From an uncultured Flavobacteriaceae bacterium (lineage in GTDB: Bacteria; Bacteroidota; Bacteroidia; Flavobacteriales; Flavobacteriaceae), in the NCBI GenBank assembly GCA_938018045.1, contig CALIIP010000135.1, positions 1-14,875 of the forward strand: 14,875 bases of DNA. The letters are read 5' to 3'. The notes under the pieces are model-generated. The model searched no databases, was not told where the DNA came from, and saw only the letters and a list, made by a program, of their open reading frames with translations. This document shows, one piece after another, positions 6,367-13,763 of this stretch. A program made the position numbers and the translations under genes. Numbering within the stretch: position 1 is the stretch's first letter; each line of letters opens with the position of its first letter.

Positions 6367-8613
6367 TTATTCTTTTATAATCTTATAACTACCTAACTGT
6401 TCTCCAATTAGTACTTTTACAACGTACATTCCAGTTGGCAAGTTTGTCATATCAACTTCAGTATTTGAAACTCTTGGTTGAGTACTTAATACTTCTTGAC
6501 CCAATAAATTATAAATACTTACAGACTCAATAGCATCTAATGCATTAAATCGGAGTATGTCATTTACAGGGTTAGGATACATAGAAAAGCCATCAATCTT
6601 GTTATCTTCAATACTCAAAGAAGCATTATAAGCAGAAATTGAAAATGGCTCATCGTCATTTCCTCCTGATTCCCAAACTCTAACAAATATTGTAGAGTTA
6701 GGTGTTAAACCTGTTAGTTCTAAAATTGAGAATAAATTTGCTGCAGCATCATCATCATCACATTCAATAGAAGTTAATGCACCACAAGTTCCAGAAAACG
6801 CTTCTATTAATGAATCAAATCCTGTGTCGCCAGTTGCTGCATCTGGTCCTGTTTCAATAGTAATAATTCCATCAGCAGGTACTACAACAGAATACCAAGT
6901 ACCTGGACCATCAGATCCACAACCTGCTACAGGATCTGCACCTGAAGTAGCACTTGCAACTGAACCATCAATTGGATTGGAAGCAAACGCATTTCCAGGA
7001 GTTAAAGGAATAGCTCCTGAACAATCATCATTTGCTGGTGGTGGTGGTGGTGTTCCTACACAAATATTAAAATTATTATATTGAATTGATGTACTCCATC
7101 CATAAACTCTTACATAGTATACTGTAGAAACTGTTAATCCAGTTAAATTCAATGTGTTTGGATCACTAGTGTCAACAAATGCAAGTCCAGCACAACCTCC
7201 TGTTGCATCGTAAACACCCATACCCATATCGGTACTTGTAGAAGTTCCTCCTCCTTGATTTACTACATTTGAAATCTCTACTCTATGTGCTGCATCTGTA
7301 GCTGTAAATGAATACCATACATCTGTATTAGGTGTACCACTAACATCATCTACTTCAGCAGAAGCAGTAGCTCCTGCAGTAGTTCCTGCGGTTAATGTAC
7401 CACAAGAAAAATCTGTATTTACAGTTAATACAATAGCTCCAGAACAATCATCATTTGCCGGTGGCGGTGGCGGTGGCGGTGGTGTACCTACGCAAATATT
7501 AAAATTATTATATTGAACTGAAGTACTCCATCCGTAAGCTCTTATATAGTATGTTGTTGAAGCTGTTAATCCTGTTAAACTTAATGTATTTGGATCACTA
7601 GTATCAACATATGCAAGTCCTGCACAACCTCCTGTAGCATCGTAAACTCCCATACCCATATCGGTACTTGTAGAAGTTCCTCCTCCTTGGTTTACTACAT
7701 CTGAAATCACTACAGTATGCTCTGCTCCTGTTGCTACAAATGAAAACCAAACATCTGTATTTGGTGTTCCACTAACATCATCTACTACATTTGAAGTCGT
7801 AGCGGCAACTGTAGTACCTGCTGTTACTGTAGTACAAGTTAAATCTGTATTTACTGTTAATGCAATAGCACCTGCACAATCATCATTAGCTGGTGGTAAA
7901 GCCTGTAACCATGGTGTTGGTCCTGACCAATCACTAAAATCACTAGCGCCACATTTAGCTCTTACATAAAACTCATAATCATTATCTGAAGTAAGTCCTG
8001 TAAGTGATGTAGGATTATTAGTTGTTGCTGTACCTGCTCCAGTTGGTGCTCCTGTCCCTGCATCTTGCACTACATATTCCCATTCGGTTTCTGGTGTTAA
8101 ATTTCCTGCAGTCCAAGAAATACTAGTTTCTGTAGTACTTGTAACTGTTACGCTCAATGTTGTAGGTGGTAAGCATGTAATTTCTTCAAAACAAACATCT
8201 GTTGTTCCAGATGATGCTGAATCTTTCCAAACTGCAAACTTATATATAGCAGCTGGTGTTAAACCAGTCAATATTGCTTCATTAGTAGCCGAATTTTGAC
8301 ATACTATTTGTGTGCCTCCACAACTATCAAAAAGAGCATATTCATTGGTATCTGTAAAAGAAACTCTCACACCTCCACTTGCTGGCGCAGTAAATTCTAA
8401 CCATGCCCCTGTATTCGTTCCGAAAGTATCACAAGATAAATCGGTTGTTCCTAAATCAGCAGCAGTAGCATAATCTATAGTATAAGGTGTCGCTGCACTA
8501 CAATCTGCAACTACTGTCACACTTGCTGGAGATGCACAAGTTGCTTGTGCATTACCATGCGAACTATAACAAGTAATTAATAAAATAGTAATTAATAAAG
8601 TAATTTTTTTCAT
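6367..8613 (-). CDS. T9SS type A sorting-domain protein with FnIII and tandem repeats
   Basis: A 748-residue exported protein. It has a signal peptide (about 1-23), a Cys-containing N-terminal domain (25-147), and a fibronectin type III domain (about 150-236, with SISW and YEFYVRAKCG). Three modules follow, each opening with ANDDC (242-385, 386-526 and 527 to about 665), resembling pre-peptidase C-terminal-like jelly-roll domains. The C-terminal sorting domain starts near SMYPNPV (677) and ends VKVLIGEQLGSYKIIKE, the mark of T9SS export, cleavage and surface attachment or release. Modules 1 and 2 are near-identical, and the difference in length (144 versus 141) is exactly the linker proline count (8 versus 5). 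The cysteines probably form disulfides. No enzyme motif is visible, so an adhesin or carbohydrate-binding role is a guess. Glycine, threonine and alanine codons make it less AT-rich than its neighbours. Confidence 0.92.
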   Translation of the reverse strand: MKKITLLITILLITCYSSHGNAQATCASPASVTVVADCSAATPYTIDYATAADLGTTDLSCDTFGTNTGAWLEFTAPASGGVRVSFTDTNEYALFDSCGGTQIVCQNSATNEAILTGLTPAAIYKFAVWKDSASSGTTDVCFEEITCLPPTTLSVTVTSTTETSISWTAGNLTPETEWEYVVQDAGTGAPTGAGTATTNNPTSLTGLTSDNDYEFYVRAKCGASDFSDWSGPTPWLQALPPANDDCAGAIALTVNTDLTCTTVTAGTTVAATTSNVVDDVSGTPNTDVWFSFVATGAEHTVVISDVVNQGGGTSTSTDMGMGVYDATGGCAGLAYVDTSDPNTLSLTGLTASTTYYIRAYGWSTSVQYNNFNICVGTPPPPPPPPANDDCSGAIVLTVNTDFSCGTLTAGTTAGATASAEVDDVSGTPNTDVWYSFTATDAAHRVEISNVVNQGGGTSTSTDMGMGVYDATGGCAGLAFVDTSDPNTLNLTGLTVSTVYYVRVYGWSTSIQYNNFNICVGTPPPPPANDDCSGAIPLTPGNAFASNPIDGSVASATSGADPVAGCGSDGPGTWYSVVVPADGIITIETGPDAATGDTGFDSLIEAFSGTCGALTSIECDDDDAAANLFSILELTGLTPNSTIFVRVWESGGNDDEPFSISAYNASLSIEDNKIDGFSMYPNPVNDILRFNALDAIESVSIYNLLGQEVLSTQPRVSNTEVDMTNLPTGMYVVKVLIGEQLGSYKIIKE
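7021..7890 (-). repeat. Tandem intragenic repeat (two units of 432 and 423 bp) in the cargo gene
   Basis: Two direct repeats encode residues 242-385 and 386-526. A 41-base stretch (7217-7257 and 7649-7689) is identical at a spacing of 432 bases. A 39-residue stretch from VVNQGGG to DPNTL has a single Tyr/Phe difference. The third module (527 onward) shares only the ANDDCSGAI opening and general fold. Confidence 0.9.
7459..7482 (-). repeat. Hexanucleotide microsatellite (CCGCCA phase) coding for eight prolines
   Basis: On the coding strand four alternating CCA-CCG pairs encode eight prolines between modules 1 and 2. The matching linker between modules 2 and 3 (7036-7050) is five CCA codons. 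In-frame slippage would change the linker length without breaking the gene. Confidence 0.85.
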
Positions 8614-8644
8614 GCTTTGGTTGGTTTAATTGATTAATAATCTA

Positions 8645-8675
8645 CTAAACTAAACATTTACAAAGTGTTATGCAA
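8645..8675 (-). promoter_or_regulatory. Possible promoter of the T9SS cargo gene
   Basis: TAGTTTAG (8652-8645) differs from TAnnTTTG at one position and lies 20 bases after a TTG (8675-8673). The start of transcription would be near 8638, about 25 bases before the ATG. The TTG directly adjoins the T-run of the fabI terminator. Confidence 0.35.
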
Positions 8676-8676
8676 T

Positions 8677-8708
8677 AAAAAAAGAGTAATCTATAAAAAT
8701 CACTCTTT
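8677..8708 (-). terminator. fabI terminator
   Basis: AAAGAGT (8681-8687) pairs with ACTCTTT (8702-8708) across a 14-base loop, and on the - strand the stem runs into seven T residues (8683-8677). The stem is shorter than in the other terminators of the window. It lies about 30 bases after the fabI stop. Confidence 0.75.
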
Positions 8709-8738
8709 CAAATATTATTATTTTATGTTAATTTAATC

Positions 8739-9554
8739 TTACTCCTCTCCTACAAACAAGTCCATCACTTTGGTACTAACTCCCATATTTGAAAATCCAC
8801 CATCGTGAAATAAATTTTGAAGACTAACCATTTTTGTTAAATCAGAAAACATTGAAATGGTATAGTTTGCACAATCTAATGCTGTTGCGTTACCAAGAGG
8901 TGACATTTCATCAGCATATTTTATAAATCCATCAAAACCTTTAACTCCAGTTCCTGCAGTTGTTGGTGTTGGCGATTGAGAAATTGTATTTACACGTACT
9001 TTTTGGTCTCTTCCGAAGAAATAACCAAAACTACGCGCTATAGATTCTAAATATGCTTTATTGTCTGCCATATCATTGTAATCAGGAAAAACTCGTTGTG
9101 CTGCCATATAAGTCAAGGCAACAATTGATCCCCATTCATTCATGGCATTTTTATTATACAACACATTCATAACTCTATGAAAAGACAACGCAGAAACATC
9201 AAATCCTTTATGTGTAAAATCATAGTTTGAATCTGTGTAATGCTTTCCTTTTCTTACATTGATAGACATACCTATTGAATGTAATACAAAATCTATTTTT
9301 CCACCAAGAATTTCCATTGCTTGATCAACTAAATTCTCTAAATCTTCTGACGATGTTGCATCTGCAGGAATAATTTGAGAGCCAGTTTTTTCAGCCAATT
9401 CATTAATTGTACCCATTCTCATTGCAATTGGCGCATTGGTCAAAACAAATGTTGCTCCTTCTTCATGGGCGCGTTCTGCAACTTTCCAAGCGATTGATTT
9501 TGAATCTAATGCTCCGAAAATAATTCCTTTTTTTCCTTTTAATAAATTGTACAT
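8739..9554 (-). CDS. fabI: Enoyl-[acyl-carrier-protein] reductase (NADH), FabI
   Basis: Reduces enoyl-ACP in the last step of each round of type II fatty acid synthesis; it is the target of triclosan and related inhibitors. The 271 residues form a short-chain dehydrogenase of the FabI subgroup. The N-terminal NAD-binding GALDSKSIAW (14-23) has the spacing typical of FabI instead of the ordinary GxxxGxG. Asp65 in ADATS and LHSIGMS (91-97) line the cofactor site. Tyr149 in LTYMAAQ and the Tyr159-X6-Lys166 pair match the FabI active site. The substrate-loop segment SPTPTTAGTGVKGF (194-207) is of the form I associate with Bacteroidota. It is 103 bases downstream of recN but has its own promoter candidate, so it is probably expressed separately, with possible readthrough from recN. 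Confidence 0.96.
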   Translation of the reverse strand: MYNLLKGKKGIIFGALDSKSIAWKVAERAHEEGATFVLTNAPIAMRMGTINELAEKTGSQIIPADATSSEDLENLVDQAMEILGGKIDFVLHSIGMSINVRKGKHYTDSNYDFTHKGFDVSALSFHRVMNVLYNKNAMNEWGSIVALTYMAAQRVFPDYNDMADNKAYLESIARSFGYFFGRDQKVRVNTISQSPTPTTAGTGVKGFDGFIKYADEMSPLGNATALDCANYTISMFSDLTKMVSLQNLFHDGGFSNMGVSTKVMDLFVGEE

Positions 9555-9589
9555 ATTATAAAGTTTAATTGTTGATTTGATAGTTGTTT

Positions 9590-9605
9590 AGATTCTTCGT
9601 TACTC
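9590..9605 (-). repeat. Short fragment resembling the 3917-3992 repeat, in the fabI leader
   Basis: On the - strand GAGTAACGAAGAATCT closely matches GAGTGAAACGAAGAATCT of the intergenic repeat (from 3927), differing by two deleted bases. It lies in the predicted fabI 5' untranslated region. It could be a decayed copy of the element or chance similarity. Confidence 0.4.
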
Positions 9606-9620
9606 TTATAAAGACACTTA

Positions 9621-9654
9621 CAAAAATAATGATTTAATATTTTATTTATTCAAA
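9621..9654 (-). promoter_or_regulatory. Candidate fabI promoter
   Basis: TATTTTTG (9628-9621) matches TAnnTTTG. A TTTG (9654-9651) lies 22 bases upstream, a longer spacing than the usual 19. Transcription would start near 9614, giving a leader of about 60 bases. The -33 box lies only a few bases from the recN stop codon, and no good recN terminator is seen in between. Confidence 0.55.
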
Positions 9655-9657
9655 CTT

Positions 9658-11310
9658 TCAATTTAATAATTCTTTTGCATGCGTTAAAGCTGAATCTGTA
9701 AGTGTTTTTCCACCAAGCATTTCTGCAATCTCATTTATTCGCTCTAAATCTGAAAGTAATCTTAATTGCGTAACCGTACGATTTTTATAATCTTCTTTAT
9801 ATACTTTGTAATGATGGTTCCCTTTTGCAGCAATTTGCGGTAAATGCGTAATACTCATCACTTGCATATTCAAACTCATTTGCTGCATAATATCACTCAT
9901 TTTATTTGATATTTCTCCAGAAACACCAGTATCAATTTCATCAAAAATAATAGTAGGCAATTTTATATAGTCTGATAAAATTGATTTGATAGATAACATT
10001 ATTCGAGATAGCTCTCCTCCAGAAGCTACTTTCTTTAACTCTCCGAAATTCTCACCTTTATTTGCAGAAAACAAAAGCTTTAATTCATCTTTACCATTCG
10101 ACAAGAAATCTTTACTTTCTGTTAAATTAAATTGAAAACGTGCATTTTCCATACCTAAATTTTGAAGTAACGATTCCAATTTCTTTGTGAATTTAGGTAT
10201 TGCTCCTGCTCTGTTTTTATGAATAGTCAGTGCCAGTTTATCTAAATCAACCACAACTTTATCAATCTCTTTTTGCTTATCTGACAATGCTTTAGAGGAG
10301 TTTTTAACTTCGTCAACTTTCACAGAAAGTGTTTCTTTAATTTCTAATAATTCTGAAATAGAATTCACTACATGCTTCTTTGATAAATCATAAATCAATT
10401 GCAACCTATCACCTAATTTTTCTATTTCATCAGGATTAAAATTCACACTTTCATTTGATCGTTCAAGTTCTTGAAGCACATCTTTTAATTCGATTTCTAT
10501 ACTTTCGATTCGCTCAGAAAAACCAGCGTATTCAACAGAAAAAGAAGCAATTTGGTTTAATTTTGATTTTAATAAACCTACCAAACTATTTAGACCAAGT
10601 TCTTCATTATCAATTATCAGCAAAGATTCTGTTAAACTTGATTTGATGAGTTCAATATTGTTCATCAGGTCTAAATCTTGCTCAATCTCTTCTTGTTCTC
10701 CAACTTTTAAATCTGCAGTATCTAATTCTTCAAATAAATGCAAGTTATACTCATATTGCTGATTTGCTTCAAGCTGTAAGGACTTCAATTCTGTAAACTC
10801 TTTTTTGAGCCTATTATAAAGAGTCAATCCTCTTTGGTAAGATGCAACTTTTCGCTCATTTGAAGCCAAAACATCAATTACATGAAATTGAAAACTAGTA
10901 TCAGAAAGTGCTAAGGTTTGATGTTGAGAATGAATGTCTATAAGTTTCTCACTTAAAGAATTTAAGACATTTAAAGTTGCTGGAGTGTCATTAATAAATG
11001 CTCGTGATTTACCGTTTGGAAGAATTTCTCTTCTTATGATTGTAGTTGATTCAAAATCTAAATCTTCATCAGAAAAAAAAGATTCTAAATCGTAGTTTTG
11101 GATATTAAATTCCGCCTCTACAATACATTTTTGATCTGAATTTTTTAAAAAAGTACTATCAGCACGTTTTCCTAAAACCAATCCTAAAGCACCAAGAAGA
11201 ATAGACTTTCCGGCACCTGTTTCACCCGTAATTACAGAAAAACCTGTATCAAACGAAACGGATAACTCTTCAATTAATGCATAATTTTTTATGGAAAGTG
11301 TAGTTAGCAA
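9658..11310 (-). CDS. recN: DNA repair protein RecN
   Basis: An SMC-like ATPase that acts at DNA double-strand breaks with RecA during recombination repair. The 550 residues have the full family plan: N-terminal ABC half with Walker A GETGAGKS (29-36), the RAFINDTPATLNVL segment (103-116) and IHSQHQ (126-131). A coiled-coil arm (about 150-370) follows, then the C-terminal half with signature SGGELSR (430-436), Walker B IIFDEID (454-460), the TGVSG D-loop and ITHLPQIAA (487-495). The start is TTG (11308-11310): the only in-frame codons before it lead to the TAG of the preceding gene, no ATG exists, and MLTTLSIKNYALI matches the usual family N-terminus. It is last in the bamD-recN operon, 24 bases after the PorD-like gene. 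Confidence 0.97.
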   Translation of the reverse strand: MLTTLSIKNYALIEELSVSFDTGFSVITGETGAGKSILLGALGLVLGKRADSTFLKNSDQKCIVEAEFNIQNYDLESFFSDEDLDFESTTIIRREILPNGKSRAFINDTPATLNVLNSLSEKLIDIHSQHQTLALSDTSFQFHVIDVLASNERKVASYQRGLTLYNRLKKEFTELKSLQLEANQQYEYNLHLFEELDTADLKVGEQEEIEQDLDLMNNIELIKSSLTESLLIIDNEELGLNSLVGLLKSKLNQIASFSVEYAGFSERIESIEIELKDVLQELERSNESVNFNPDEIEKLGDRLQLIYDLSKKHVVNSISELLEIKETLSVKVDEVKNSSKALSDKQKEIDKVVVDLDKLALTIHKNRAGAIPKFTKKLESLLQNLGMENARFQFNLTESKDFLSNGKDELKLLFSANKGENFGELKKVASGGELSRIMLSIKSILSDYIKLPTIIFDEIDTGVSGEISNKMSDIMQQMSLNMQVMSITHLPQIAAKGNHHYKVYKEDYKNRTVTQLRLLSDLERINEIAEMLGGKTLTDSALTHAKELLN

Positions 11311-11334
11311 TGACCTGTATTTTGAGTTTTTTCG

Positions 11335-12225
11335 CTATTTAATTTTGTTCCACTTTGTGGAATTAACAGGCGACATTCTACTTAAGTCATCTACTAATTT
11401 ACTTGTATCATAACGAGGGCCATCAGAAAAAATAGAAACTATTTCGTCAGCTTTAGCATCCATAAACATTCGGACTAATAGCGCATTTGGTCTTCTGTTA
11501 TAAATATTCTTGATTTTATTTATTGCAACTGCAACATTTTCTTTTGCTTCCTCTTTATCTTCATGAAAAAGATCTAAACCTTGTCTATTAAACGTATATA
11601 AGGCAGTTCTAAAATCTTGAAAAGTATTAGATAATATATCGTTTATCAATTTAAATCTGGTTACACCACTTGTTGTTCTACTCCATCCAGGAAAACCTCC
11701 TTGTTGTGCTTGATTCATAACATTTTCTGCTTCTTTGAAGTAATCTGTACCTCCATTTTTGGCAAAAGAATCTCCATCCATCCCTAAAATTGTGTAAACA
11801 TAAAATGCAATTACTGAAACTAAATTTGAATCAAAATTGTTTGGATTATACTGTAACACCTCAAATTCTGTATAATTAAAGGAAAAATCGTCATCTTTAA
11901 AATTAAAAATTGGCGTTAAATATGTCGAATTATAAACAGGTCGAGAAGATTGTATCTGAATATTTCCTTTGAAATTTGTATTTGAAGATTGCTCTAAAAT
12001 TGTTAAAGTAAAAGCGCAATTAATTTTTTCTTGATTCTTAAAATTTCTATTTGTCCACTTCTTTTGATTGACAAACTCAGTTAATGTGCGTTCCAAAGTT
12101 TGAAAAACTTGCTTATTAGAACCTGAAATTTTATCTGAATTCACCGTTATAGTTGCATCCAATTCTTGAGCAGTAACTTGTGTTATAGCCAATAAAAAAA
12201 TCAATATTTTAAAAAATTTAATCAT
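11335..12225 (-). CDS. porD: DUF4835 family exported protein (PorD-like, T9SS-associated)
   Basis: A 296-residue protein with a signal peptide (MIKFFKILIFLLAITQVTAQ, cleavage near residue 19-20), so it is exported to the periplasm or outer membrane. Recognised by the DUF4835 pattern: early LDATITVNSDKI, the NCAFTLTI region, SSRPVYNSTYLTPIFNF, and the conserved late stretch GWSR...RFKLINDILSN with LYTFNRQGLD. To my knowledge this Bacteroidota family is labelled type IX secretion protein PorD in current annotation; its exact role is unclear, and the name comes from recall, not from a visible motif. Its start overlaps the coaBC stop by 8 bases (ATGATTAA), which suggests translational coupling. 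recN follows after 24 bases in the same frame. The T9SS cargo gene in this window agrees with a working T9SS. Confidence 0.85.
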   Translation of the reverse strand: MIKFFKILIFLLAITQVTAQELDATITVNSDKISGSNKQVFQTLERTLTEFVNQKKWTNRNFKNQEKINCAFTLTILEQSSNTNFKGNIQIQSSRPVYNSTYLTPIFNFKDDDFSFNYTEFEVLQYNPNNFDSNLVSVIAFYVYTILGMDGDSFAKNGGTDYFKEAENVMNQAQQGGFPGWSRTTSGVTRFKLINDILSNTFQDFRTALYTFNRQGLDLFHEDKEEAKENVAVAINKIKNIYNRRPNALLVRMFMDAKADEIVSIFSDGPRYDTSKLVDDLSRMSPVNSTKWNKIK

Positions 12226-13429
12226 TTATTCTACTGCGTATTTCGTTAAATATATCTTCTGCAACAGCTGCTTTAGATTTTAGACCAAATTCGGAAATAT
12301 TTTCCAATTTATCAATAATAGTTACTTTATTTGTTGATTTTTTAAATCCTGCCCCTTTATCTTGTAAAGAATTTAGAACTATCAAATCTAAATTTTTACG
12401 CTTTAACTTACCTTTTGCATTCGCCAATTCATTGTTTGTTTCTAAAGCAAAACCAACTAAAAACTGCTGTCTTTTAATCTCTCCAAGTGATGCTAAAATA
12501 TCTTTTGTCTTTTCTAATTCTATAGACATTGTTGCATCTTTCTTCTTAATCTTAGTTGATGAAATATTAACCGGTTTAAAATCTGCAACTGCAGCAGAAA
12601 GTATAGCAATATCTGTATCATTAAAATGTTTATGAACAGCGTCATACATATCTTGCGCACTTACAACATCAATTCTTTGCACAAACGAATGGTCAATTTT
12701 TTCATTAGAAACTCCAGTAACTAAAATTACTTTTGCACCTAAATTAGCAGCTGCTTTAGCCAACTCAAAACCCATTTTACCTGATGAATGATTTCCTATA
12801 AAACGTACAGGATCTATTGCTTCGTATGTTGGACCTGCAGTAATTAATACTTTTTTCCCTTTTAATGGTAATTTTGAAGCGATATCGGCCTCTAAAAATG
12901 TAATAATTTCTTCTGGTTCTGCCATTCTCCCTTCACCTACCAATCCACTTGCTAGCTCACCGCTTCCAACAGGAATACAAATATTCCCAAAACTTTGTAA
13001 AGTATCTAAACTCGCATTGGTAGATGGATGTTTATACATATCCAAATCCATTGCTGGAGCAAAATAAACAGGGCATTTTGCAGACAAGTATGTTGCTAGT
13101 AACAAGTTATCACTTGTACCATTTGCCATTTTTGAAAGTGTATTTGCAGTTGCTGGAGCAATCAGCATATAGTCAGCCCAAAGACCTAATTCTACGTGAT
13201 TATTCCACAATTCATTCTCATCTTCTTTATCATAAAAAGTAGAATGAACAGGATTTTTTGAAAGTGTAGATAATGTTAAAGGTGTAACAAAATCTTTTGA
13301 AGCAGGAGTCATTACTACGCGTACTTGAGCACCTGCTTTTATAAAAAGTCTTACTAAATAAGTAGTTTTATAAGCAGCAATTCCAGCAGTTACGCCAAGT
13401 AATATATTTTTACCGCTTAAAATTGACAT
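12218..13429 (-). CDS. coaBC: Bifunctional phosphopantothenoylcysteine decarboxylase / phosphopantothenate-cysteine ligase
   Basis: Carries out two steps of coenzyme A synthesis: joining 4'-phosphopantothenate with cysteine (CoaB) and decarboxylating the product (CoaC, FMN-dependent). The 403 residues are full length. The CoaC half (1-185) has the flavin-binding GVTAGIAAYK (12-21), the catalytic His78 in HVELGLWAD, PATANTLSKMANG (92-104), PAMD (125-128) and GSGELASGLVGEGRM (155-169). The CoaB half (190-400) has ITAGPT (196-201), IDPVRFIGNHSSGKMG (205-220), AAVADFKP (279-286) and KIKK (293-296). Compared with the E. coli enzyme, PAMN is PAMD and the active-site cysteine position is Ser161. One base separates it from rpoZ; it overlaps the DUF4835 gene by 8 bases. 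Confidence 0.96.
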   Translation of the reverse strand: MSILSGKNILLGVTAGIAAYKTTYLVRLFIKAGAQVRVVMTPASKDFVTPLTLSTLSKNPVHSTFYDKEDENELWNNHVELGLWADYMLIAPATANTLSKMANGTSDNLLLATYLSAKCPVYFAPAMDLDMYKHPSTNASLDTLQSFGNICIPVGSGELASGLVGEGRMAEPEEIITFLEADIASKLPLKGKKVLITAGPTYEAIDPVRFIGNHSSGKMGFELAKAAANLGAKVILVTGVSNEKIDHSFVQRIDVVSAQDMYDAVHKHFNDTDIAILSAAVADFKPVNISSTKIKKKDATMSIELEKTKDILASLGEIKRQQFLVGFALETNNELANAKGKLKRKNLDLIVLNSLQDKGAGFKKSTNKVTIIDKLENISEFGLKSKAAVAEDIFNEIRSRIND

Positions 13430-13430
13430 C

Positions 13431-13763
13431 TTATTTTGTATCTGTATCCGTTTCAGGATTTCTGTGATAAGTACGATTTTTTAACCATTCTTCTACTGCC
13501 ATTGCTGTAGGTTTTGGCAAACGTTCGTAAAATTTAGAAACTTCTATTTGCTCTTTATTTTCAAATACTTCTTCTAAACTATCATTATGTGTTGCAAACT
13601 CTTCTAATTTTTCAACAAGTTCTTTTTTCAAGTCTCCATTGATTTGAGCTGCTCTTTTTGCCATTATTACAATTGCTTCATAAAGATTTCCTGTAGGATT
13701 TTCAATCTCATTTCTATCGTACGTAATTGTGCTTAACGGTGCTTCTGAATTTTTATAGTCCAT
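13431..13763 (-). CDS. rpoZ: DNA-directed RNA polymerase omega subunit (Bacteroidota form)
   Basis: The 110-residue protein is the divergent omega subunit of Bacteroidota (PF01192-like), which binds the beta-prime subunit and helps RNA polymerase assembly. The diagnostic core is NPTGNLYEAIVIMAKRAAQIN (22-42) followed by an acidic helix (EKLEEFATHNDSLEEVFENKEQIE) and RLPKPTAMAVEEWLKN. The family normally sits between bamD and coaBC in this phylum, as here. Its first codons overlap the end of bamD by 11 bases, and coaBC starts one base after its stop, so it is part of a translationally coupled operon. The acidic, Thr-rich tail (ETDTDTK) is not conserved. No alternative start is needed. Confidence 0.9.
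   Translation of the reverse strand: MDYKNSEAPLSTITYDRNEIENPTGNLYEAIVIMAKRAAQINGDLKKELVEKLEEFATHNDSLEEVFENKEQIEVSKFYERLPKPTAMAVEEWLKNRTYHRNPETDTDTK

Noticed and set aside
6824..7084. 86-codon open frame on the + strand
   Set aside because: It lies wholly inside the T9SS cargo gene, and its Gly/Pro-rich composition mirrors the repeat codons on the other strand.
7021..7890. Assembly artefact as the cause of the near-identical modules
   Set aside because: The copies differ at many third codon positions and in the proline linker, so they are true duplicates and not a misassembled single unit.
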